A DNA stretch of 11,966 nucleotides. Source: Anaerolineae bacterium. GTDB lineage: Bacteria; Chloroflexota; Anaerolineae; J102. The notes under the pieces were generated by a model, which saw nothing but the letters and a program-made list of their open reading frames with translations, was not told the origin of the DNA and searched no databases. The stretch lies in NCBI GenBank assembly GCA_026992375.1, contig JALXAF010000420.1, positions 1-11,966 on the forward strand, read 5' to 3'. The position numbers were made by a program, and so were the translations under genes. Position 1 is the stretch's first letter; each line of letters starts with the position of its first letter. Of the stretch, positions 6,309 through 11,966 are shown in pieces.

Positions 6309-8417
6309 TCAGCGCGAGGTGACATAGGCTGGGCGATTGTTGTTGGCCCAGCGCGCAGCTTGCGAATAGGCCAGCATGGCTTGTTCGAGTTTACGTCGTT
6401 CGCCCAAAAGCTCCTGAAAACGCCGGGAGAGGGAGCGCAGCTCCTCGGGGGCGGAAGTCTCGGCCAACGAGATCTCCAATTGACGTTGGGTTTCTTTAGC
6501 GTGATTCAGTCTGAGCCGGATGAGGCTGGTGACTGCTTCTCTTTGTAAATGATGAAGCTGAATATGCCTGGGTTTCGTCCTTTCGAAGCGTCGGGCGTAA
6601 TCCCACAAAAACAGAAAATGATCCTGCACCCGGGCGTCTTGTTCCGACATGAAGGCGATCAGATCGCCCTCGGGTTCATCGAAACGGAAATCGTCCAGCG
6701 CCTCGAAGACCGCCCGATTCAGGGAATCGGAAAAATCCTCGCTGTACAGGGGATCGATCTGTTGGGCGGCGAGTTCTTCATCCAACCAGGGCAGCAAATC
6801 CTGATAATAGAGCAAAATCAAGCCCAGCAGATGCTCCTCGGCACCGATGACGGGCTGCTGAGGCCGGGCTGCCGGCTGGGAGGGGGCGACGCGGGTCGGC
6901 GCAGGCTCCGTCGCCAGATTTTCGTTCAGCCACAGGGGGGGCTCCTCGTCGCTGCTTAGGACGACGTCATCCGGCGGCAAATCGGGGCTCTGAGAAGGGG
7001 AGACAGCGCCGGGCGGTGGAGCGGGCGGGACAGGAGGCGGAGCGGGCGACTTGCGGCCGCCGCGGGAGCTGCTGCGACGCTGCTGACGCTCGAAAAGCTT
7101 GAGCGCCTCCTCGATATCGATTTCTCGCACGCGCACCATGCCCGCGGCCTTGCCGATGTAGTGGCGACGCTGAATGGGGTCTCCGATCTTGCTGAGAGTA
7201 GGCAAAATCTTCTGGACGAACTGGGATTTGCCCGCCGCCGTGGTCAGATCGAACTGCTGCGCCGTCTGCTGGAGTGTATAGTCTACCACGGGAATGGCAT
7301 TCTCGATAAGCGCCCGCCACATCTCTGGCGACTCTCGCAGCACATCATCGGGGTCTTTGCCCTCGGGCATGATGGCCACGCTGACATCGGCTAACATGCG
7401 ATTTTCGGTGCGGAAGCCGTGCGCGGTGGGGATGAGCACCCCGCGGCGAGACAACTCCTCCTGGGCTATCTGCACGCCGCGCCACGCGGCCCGGGCGCCG
7501 GCTGCATCCGCATCCAGCGCAAACACGAAATTGCGGGAATATCGACTGAGGATGTTGATCTGGCGGGGGGTGATGGAAGTGCCCATGGCCGCAACCACAT
7601 TCTTGAATCCCCGTTGGTGGGCGCTGATGACATCCATGTAGCCTTCCACTAGCACCACCTGATCTTTGGCCCGAATGGCCCGTTTGGCCACATCCAATGC
7701 GAAGATGACCTGGCTTTTATCGAAGATAGGCGTTTGGGGCGAATTGAGATATTTGGGCTCGCCATCGCCCAGAATGCGCCCGCCAAACGCGATGACCCGA
7801 CCCTGGACGTCGCGGATGGGGATGATCAGCCGGTTGCGAAAGCGATCGTACGCGCCGCCTGACTCGCGCTGGATGGCCAGCCCCCCCTGAACCATCTCCT
7901 CCAGGGTGAAGCCTTTGCCCCTGAGATAGCCGATGAGATGCTCCCAGCCATCCCGGGCGTAGCCAAGCTGGAATTTCTCGATGGTCTCCTGATTGATTTC
8001 GCGGCGGGCCAGATAATCGCGGGCGCGTTTGCCTTCGGGCCCGGCCAGGAGCTGACTCTGGAAAAAGGATGCGGCCTGAAGGTGAAGATCGCGCAGGCGA
8101 TTGAGCGCGTCCCGCACTTCGGGCCTGGGCTCCTCAAGACGCACGCCCGCTTCGCGGGCCAGCATCCGCAGCACGTCAGGAAAGGGAAGGTTCTCTTTCT
8201 TCTCCACAAATGTGAAGATATCGCCGCCTGCGCCGCAGCCAAAGCACTTCCATGTGCCTGTTTGCGGAAAGACATGAAAAGACGGCGTTTTTTCGGAATG
8301 AAAGGGACACAGGCCCTTGTAGCTGCCACCCGATTTCTTCAACGGCACATAGCGCCCGATGACCGTCACCACATCCAATCTGTCTTTGATTTCCTGGATA
8401 ACGGAGTTATGGGTCAT
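6309..8417 (-). CDS. dnaG: DNA primase
   Basis: DnaG makes RNA primers for replication and binds the replicative helicase. From ATG 8417 (MTHNSVIQEIK) it has 702 residues, longer than the usual 580-620. The CHC2 zinc finger uses C37, H40, C58 and C61 (LCPFHSEKTPSF, KCFGCGAGGD). The RNA polymerase core has GRVIAFGGR (206-214) and YLNSP (223-227). The TOPRIM site has E258 in VEGYMDV and D302/D304 in LDADAAG, the same 44-residue spacing as E. coli E265/D309. PEGKDPDD (351-358) closes this part. A long Pro/Ser-rich linker (about 447-525) precedes the C-terminal helical, helicase-binding domain and accounts for much of the extra length. The frame extends 27 codons upstream, but those residues do not look like DnaG, so the inner ATG is chosen. 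It heads the dnaG-rpoD-dgt series. Confidence 0.96.
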   Translation of the reverse strand: MTHNSVIQEIKDRLDVVTVIGRYVPLKKSGGSYKGLCPFHSEKTPSFHVFPQTGTWKCFGCGAGGDIFTFVEKKENLPFPDVLRMLAREAGVRLEEPRPEVRDALNRLRDLHLQAASFFQSQLLAGPEGKRARDYLARREINQETIEKFQLGYARDGWEHLIGYLRGKGFTLEEMVQGGLAIQRESGGAYDRFRNRLIIPIRDVQGRVIAFGGRILGDGEPKYLNSPQTPIFDKSQVIFALDVAKRAIRAKDQVVLVEGYMDVISAHQRGFKNVVAAMGTSITPRQINILSRYSRNFVFALDADAAGARAAWRGVQIAQEELSRRGVLIPTAHGFRTENRMLADVSVAIMPEGKDPDDVLRESPEMWRALIENAIPVVDYTLQQTAQQFDLTTAAGKSQFVQKILPTLSKIGDPIQRRHYIGKAAGMVRVREIDIEEALKLFERQQRRSSSRGGRKSPAPPPVPPAPPPGAVSPSQSPDLPPDDVVLSSDEEPPLWLNENLATEPAPTRVAPSQPAARPQQPVIGAEEHLLGLILLYYQDLLPWLDEELAAQQIDPLYSEDFSDSLNRAVFEALDDFRFDEPEGDLIAFMSEQDARVQDHFLFLWDYARRFERTKPRHIQLHHLQREAVTSLIRLRLNHAKETQRQLEISLAETSAPEELRSLSRRFQELLGERRKLEQAMLAYSQAARWANNNRPAYVTSR

Positions 8418-8437
8418 TGTGTGTGGAGGGGTGTGAA

Positions 8438-8443
8438 ATGATA
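8438..8443 (-). promoter_or_regulatory. Candidate -10 box for dnaG
   Basis: On the minus strand TATCAT lies 20 bases before the dnaG ATG and would give a leader of about 14 bases without a Shine-Dalgarno. The same hexamer is used in the opposite direction for trmI. The -35 is poor (TGTAAA at 19 bases). Confidence 0.4.
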
Positions 8444-8574
8444 GCGAATCGCTCTCCTGTATTTTACACCATACGCGGCCATTCGGCACATCCGTCAAAC
8501 GCCGCTCAAAACAGCGTCGTCATCGCAAAGGCTGCGTCACACGCCCGATCAACGCGATTTTCGACGCGGCGGGC

Positions 8575-8604
8575 ATGACAGTTTGCGCGTCTTTATGCTA
8601 TCAT
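8575..8604 (+). promoter_or_regulatory. Sigma-70 promoter of trmI
   Basis: ATGACA at 8575-8580 (five of six to TTGACA) and TATCAT at 8599-8604 (five of six to TATAAT) are separated by 18 bases. A TG one base before the -10 makes it an extended -10. Transcription would begin near 8611, leaving a leader of about 22 bases with the Shine-Dalgarno GGAGG at 8622-8626. This is the best promoter in the window. Confidence 0.7.
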
Positions 8605-8632
8605 CACACATTATTTCCTATGGAGGAGCCCC

Positions 8633-9496
8633 TTGTCTCTGGTTCAAGCCCACGATCCTGTTTTACTCATCAGCGAAGAAGGCAAACGCTATCTTGTTTT
8701 CGTCGAGCCGGATGGTTCGTGGTACACCAATCGCGGGCGTCTGCCCTATGCTGAGATCATCGGCCACCCCTACGGGCAGGTGAAGACTACTCATCTGGGC
8801 CAAAAATTCCTGATCCTGCGCCCCACCACCTCAGATCTCATCCAGTATCTCAAACGCACCACCCAGATCGTGTATCCAAAAGATGCGGCCCGGCTGGTGA
8901 TGGAGCTGGATTTGCAGGATGGCAAGCGCATGATCGAGGCGGGCACCGGCAGCGGCGGCCTCACCCTGGCCTTCGCCCGAGCGGTCGCGCCCTCGGGTCG
9001 CGTGCACAGCTACGAGATACGGCCCGAACATCAGCGCGTGGCCCGACGCAATCTTGAAAAGCTGGGCCTGCTCCCTTACGTCGATCTGAAACTGCGGGAC
9101 GCGGACGAAGGCTTCGATGAAACCGACGTGGACGCGGTCTTTCTCGACGTTCGGGACGCGGCCAGCATCATCCCCCGGGCCGAGGCCGCATTGATGGAAA
9201 GCGGCGTATTCGCCGCGTTGCAGCCCACCGTCAACCAGGTGAGCGACGCTCTACGCGCGTTAGAGAACGGCAATTTTGTGGACATTCGGGTGGAGGAAAT
9301 CCTCATCCGCCCGTGGAAGCCCGTGCCCGATCGCCTGCGGCCCGCCGACCGCATGATCGCTCACACCGGCTATCTCATTTTCGCCCGCAAGCTGGACGCC
9401 CGCTACCGGGTGTTCTGGATGGACAAGCGGGCGCGACGACGGGCCGCCGAATTCGGCAAGAGCAAAAACATCTCTCCCCTGGAGGGCAAAGGCTGA
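8633..9496 (+). CDS. trmI: tRNA (adenine-58-N1)-methyltransferase
   Basis: TrmI methylates N1 of adenine 58 in the T loop of tRNA using S-adenosylmethionine and acts as a homotetramer, as known for the Thermus enzyme. The 287-residue protein has the family N-terminal beta domain, then RPTTSDLIQYLKRTTQIVYPKDA (63-85). SAM motif I is EAGTGSGGLT (102-111), the acidic ribose-binding residue is E128 in YEIRP, and the catalytic-loop aspartate is D172 in VFLDVRD. The end includes RMIAHTGYLIFARK. The start is TTG 8633, six bases after GGAGG (8622-8626). Length is slightly above the usual 250-280 because of a basic tail. It has its own extended -10 promoter, is divergent from dnaG, and overlaps the next gene by one base. 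Confidence 0.94.
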   Translation: MSLVQAHDPVLLISEEGKRYLVFVEPDGSWYTNRGRLPYAEIIGHPYGQVKTTHLGQKFLILRPTTSDLIQYLKRTTQIVYPKDAARLVMELDLQDGKRMIEAGTGSGGLTLAFARAVAPSGRVHSYEIRPEHQRVARRNLEKLGLLPYVDLKLRDADEGFDETDVDAVFLDVRDAASIIPRAEAALMESGVFAALQPTVNQVSDALRALENGNFVDIRVEEILIRPWKPVPDRLRPADRMIAHTGYLIFARKLDARYRVFWMDKRARRRAAEFGKSKNISPLEGKG

Positions 9497-10569
9497 TGCC
9501 CGAGATCAAAACCCCAGGCGGGTTCTACAGCTACCGCGGCAGCATTCACAACCACAGCACGTTCAGCGATGGCACGGGCTCGGTGGATGAGATCGTGTCG
9601 GCCGCCGCGAGCGCGGGCCTGGATTATCTCATCCTCACCGACCACAACCAGTTGGTGGATCAATCGTTGCAGGGATGGCGGCAAGATGTGCTGCTGCTTA
9701 TCGATATCGAAGTCAACGACATGGCTCTGGAGCCCGAGCGCAATCATCTCCTAACCCTGAACGTCCGCCAGGATGTGACGCAGTTTGCGCCAGATCCGCA
9801 AGGGCTCATCGACGCGGTGCGGGCGCAGGGCGGCCTCACCTTCCTGGCCCACCCCATCGATTTGCCCGGTCCCATCATCAAGGACATTTATCCCTGGACG
9901 GAATGGGATATCGAGGGCTTCACCGGCGTTGAGCTGTGGAATTTTATGTCGGAATTTCGCGTGCATGCCACCAGCAAGCCCGTGGCCGTGATCATGGCCT
10001 ATTTCCCCCAGCTTTTCACCACCGGGCCTTATCCCGAGATGCTGGCCAAATGGGATGAGTTGTTGCAGCAGCATCCCACAGCCGCCATCGGCGGCCCGGA
10101 CGCCCACGCCCAGATCTACAACATAGGCCCCCTCCGTCGCCGTTTTCTGCCCTACGATTACTGTTTTCGCGCGGTGAACACGCACATCATCGCCCGAGAA
10201 GCCTTCAATCGCGAGTTCGAACATGACCGGGACCTGGTCTACGAGGCGCTGGGCTCGGCCCGGGCCTGGATCGGCTATGACATGCTGCATCCCACCGAGG
10301 GGTTCAGCTACGTCGGCGAGGCCGAAAAACGCGTCGCTCAGATGGGCGAAAGCGTCTCGCTGGTCGAGGGGCTGACCCTGAAGGTCGAGACCCCGGCCAA
10401 CGCCCACATTAAGCTCATCCGCGCGGGCTCGGGCGTGGTGGCCGAAAGCAAGGGCCGAGAGCTCGCCTTCCAGCCTTCTCAGCCGGGCGCATACCGGGTG
10501 GAGGTCTGGAAGAAATGGTGGTTCAAACCCCGGGGCTGGATATTCTCCAACCCTATTTACGTGAGGTAG
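9496..10569 (+). CDS. PHP-domain metallo-phosphoesterase of unknown substrate
   Basis: The ATG at 9496 shares its A with the trmI stop (TGATG), so translation is coupled; upstream frame belongs to trmI. The 357-residue protein keeps the metal ligands of the PHP fold: H18 and H20 and D25 in HNHSTFSDGT, D49 and H50 in LTDHN, E72 in IDIEVND, H119 in FLAHP, and D202/H204 in GGPDAHA. Such proteins use two or three metal ions to cleave phosphoesters. About residues 290-357 look like a C-terminal beta-sandwich (LKVETPANAHIKLI, GAYRVEVW, FSNPIYV) rather than a polymerase or histidinol-phosphatase extension. No signal peptide is visible, so it is probably cytosolic. It could be related to nucleoside 3',5'-bisphosphate or RNA-end phosphatases, but the substrate cannot be named. 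Confidence 0.85.
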   Translation: MPEIKTPGGFYSYRGSIHNHSTFSDGTGSVDEIVSAAASAGLDYLILTDHNQLVDQSLQGWRQDVLLLIDIEVNDMALEPERNHLLTLNVRQDVTQFAPDPQGLIDAVRAQGGLTFLAHPIDLPGPIIKDIYPWTEWDIEGFTGVELWNFMSEFRVHATSKPVAVIMAYFPQLFTTGPYPEMLAKWDELLQQHPTAAIGGPDAHAQIYNIGPLRRRFLPYDYCFRAVNTHIIAREAFNREFEHDRDLVYEALGSARAWIGYDMLHPTEGFSYVGEAEKRVAQMGESVSLVEGLTLKVETPANAHIKLIRAGSGVVAESKGRELAFQPSQPGAYRVEVWKKWWFKPRGWIFSNPIYVR

Positions 10570-10580
10570 TCATTCTCCCA

Positions 10581-10683
10581 CGTCATTTCGAGAGAGCGCA
10601 GCGAAAGGTGCGACGCACTTACCGCAGGCTCTAGTGCGTCGCACCTGGGGAGATTCCTCCTCCCTGCGGTCGTCGGAATGACG
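10581..10683. repeat. Nested palindromic intergenic element
   Basis: The outer arms are CGTCATTTCGA (10581-10591) and TCGGAATGACG (10673-10683), pairing with one mismatch. Inside is a perfect 14-base inverted repeat, AGGTGCGACGCACT (10606-10619) and AGTGCGTCGCACCT (10633-10646), around a 13-base loop. The GGGGAGATTCCTCC segment lies between the inner right arm and the outer right arm and has no full partner on the left. It starts 12 bases after the PHP stop codon. Confidence 0.75.
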
Positions 10684-10806
10684 TAACCAGGGATTTTCAT
10701 CGGTATCGACGCCGACGCCTCCACTGTTGAGCTGTGCATCAAAGAGACGCGGCCAAAGCTGCCTGAACATGCCCCGCCCCGATCAACATCCCCATCCAAC
10801 ACAACC

Positions 10807-11916
10807 ATGCCCACACCTTTCCGATACACCCTCCTCGCCCGCGATGGCATGGCCCGTCGCGGCGTTTTCTCCACGCCCCACGGCGATATCAAAATGCCCG
10901 CGTTCGCGCCCGTCGGCACCCAGGCCACAGTCAAAACCCTCACGCCCGACGAGGTGCGGATGATCGGCGCGGACCTCATTCTCTCCAACACCTACCATCT
11001 CTACCTGCGCCCAGGAGCCGACCGGGTGGCCAGCTTCGGCGGCCTGCATGGCTTCATGGGCTGGGACGGCCCCATCCTCACCGATAGCGGCGGCTTTCAG
11101 GTCTTCTCCCTCAGCGATCTGCGCAAGGTGGACGACGAGGGCGTCACCTTCAAATCTCATCTCGACGGCAGCCATCACCGTTTTACGCCCGAAAAGGTGA
11201 TGGAGATCGAGGCCAAGCTGGGCGCGGACATCATCATGGCTCTGGACGAATGCCCGGACCCGCTGGATCGGGCGTACAACGAGGAAGCTCTGGCCCGCAC
11301 CCACGCCTGGGCCGTGCGCTGCGCCGAAAGCCAGGTGCGCCCCGACGAGCAGGCCCTGTTCGGCATCGTGCAGGGCGGCGTCTTCGCAGACTTGCGGCTG
11401 GAGAGCGCGGCCTTCCTCAGCAAGCTGGATCTGCCCGGCTACGCCATCGGCGGGCTGGCCGTGGGCGAGACCAAGCCGCAGATGTACGCCACCCTGGACG
11501 TGGTCACGCCCGCCCTGCCCGCGGACAAGCCCCGCTATCTCATGGGCGTGGGCGCTCCCGACGATATCGTCGAAGCCGTGGCCCAGGGTGTAGACCTGTT
11601 CGACTGCGTGCTGCCCACCCGCATCGCCCGCAATGGCGCCATCTTCACCCGCCACGGACGCATCAATCTGCGCAACGCCCGCTTCGCGGATGAGCACGGA
11701 CCCATGGAAGAAGGCTGCACGTGCTATTCCTGCCAGCGCTTCTCCGCCGGATACATCCATCATCTCATCAAGGCCAAGGAGATTTTGGGCCTGCGTCTGA
11801 CCACCCTGCACAATCTGCATTTTCTGGAAACCCTGATGCGCGACATCCGCGCCCACATCGAGGCGGGCGACTTCTACGCCTTCAAAGACGCCTTCCTGGC
11901 CGACTATCTCTCATAA
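10807..11916 (+). CDS. tgt: Queuine tRNA-ribosyltransferase (tRNA-guanine transglycosylase)
   Basis: Tgt exchanges guanine 34 of Asp, Asn, His and Tyr tRNAs for the preQ1 base, the tRNA-level step of queuosine synthesis. The 369-residue TIM-barrel protein has SNTYHLYLRPG (60-70), TDSGGFQVFSL (92-102) with general acid/base D93, ALDECPD (145-151) with D147 in the base pocket, GIVQGGV (186-192), GGLAVGE (215-221), and FDCVLPTR with the nucleophile D266. The zinc site is C304, C306, C309 and H335. Length is standard. The ATG at 10807 has no Shine-Dalgarno, but the ARDGMARRGVFSTPHG start is where the family begins. It lies 237 bases after the PHP gene, separated by a palindrome, and may have its own promoter. 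No queA is in view. Confidence 0.97.
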   Translation: MPTPFRYTLLARDGMARRGVFSTPHGDIKMPAFAPVGTQATVKTLTPDEVRMIGADLILSNTYHLYLRPGADRVASFGGLHGFMGWDGPILTDSGGFQVFSLSDLRKVDDEGVTFKSHLDGSHHRFTPEKVMEIEAKLGADIIMALDECPDPLDRAYNEEALARTHAWAVRCAESQVRPDEQALFGIVQGGVFADLRLESAAFLSKLDLPGYAIGGLAVGETKPQMYATLDVVTPALPADKPRYLMGVGAPDDIVEAVAQGVDLFDCVLPTRIARNGAIFTRHGRINLRNARFADEHGPMEEGCTCYSCQRFSAGYIHHLIKAKEILGLRLTTLHNLHFLETLMRDIRAHIEAGDFYAFKDAFLADYLS

Positions 11917-11937
11917 TCTCTCAATCTCCTGTTCCCC

Positions 11938-11966
11938 ATGACCACACTACAAGCATTCATCCTGGG
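11938..11966 (+). CDS. Start of a further gene, possibly undecaprenyl-diphosphatase (partial)
   Basis: An ATG 21 bases after the tgt stop opens a frame reading MTTLQAFIL and then the first two bases of a glycine codon at the window edge. This resembles the beginning of UppP/BacA membrane phosphatases, which recycle undecaprenyl pyrophosphate and typically start with a short segment ending L-Q-A-x-x-L-G before the QG-TEF-PISSSGH motif. No Shine-Dalgarno is seen. Nine residues are far too few for a firm call. Confidence 0.3.

Noticed and set aside
8418..8632. A riboswitch or small RNA between dnaG and trmI
   Set aside because: The predicted leaders are only about 14 and 22 bases, and no stable paired structure with conserved motifs is visible.
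10515..10530. GGTTCAAACCCC, resembling a tRNA T-loop
   Set aside because: It encodes part of the conserved C-terminus of the PHP protein and no acceptor or anticodon arms can be drawn around it.
10783..11856. A 357-codon open frame on the minus strand opposite tgt
   Set aside because: It mirrors the conserved tgt reading frame in GC-rich DNA and has no ribosome site or recognisable motif.

Overview
The window comes from a GC-rich bacterial chromosome. Its coding core is housekeeping: DNA replication and transcription genes (dnaG, rpoD), nucleotide and DNA repair genes (dgt, tag) and tRNA modification genes (trmI, tgt). I infer Chloroflexota, probably an Anaerolineae-like lineage. The grounds are the long acidic N-terminus and extra helical insert of the primary sigma factor, poor Shine-Dalgarno use, a TTG start, and spacers full of palindromic repeats. 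This placement rests on remembered family features, not on a search.

Layout. At 1-170 is the C-terminal end of a class V aminotransferase, followed by a hairpin terminator. At 249-1628 are two tandem, paralogous small exported proteins. The first is broken by a frameshift at a run of six G and the second is an intact lipoprotein. About 500 bases of non-coding, palindrome-rich DNA separate them. A terminator hairpin at 1645 lies at the convergence with a long minus-strand block.

The minus-strand block (1653-8417) holds two units. One is tag followed without a gap by an orphan beta-class DNA methyltransferase gene. The other is dnaG, then rpoD, then dgt, a version of the classic macromolecular-synthesis cluster plus a dNTPase. 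The 393-base spacer between the units carries two different inverted repeats.

From 8633 everything is on the plus strand. trmI has a good promoter, a Shine-Dalgarno and a TTG start, and it overlaps a PHP-domain phosphoesterase gene by one base. A 237-base spacer with a nested palindrome follows, then tgt. The first ten codons of what may be uppP run off the end.

How the genes relate: DnaG and RpoD set priming and basal transcription, and Dgt trims the dNTP pool. Tag removes 3-methyladenine next to a gene that methylates DNA. TrmI and Tgt modify tRNA. I found no defence island, transposase, CRISPR array or clearly new multi-gene system. The points most worth a second look are the decayed/intact paralogue pair, the tag-methyltransferase coupling, the palindromic spacer elements (including a heptad-built inverted repeat) and a possible leaderless tag transcript.
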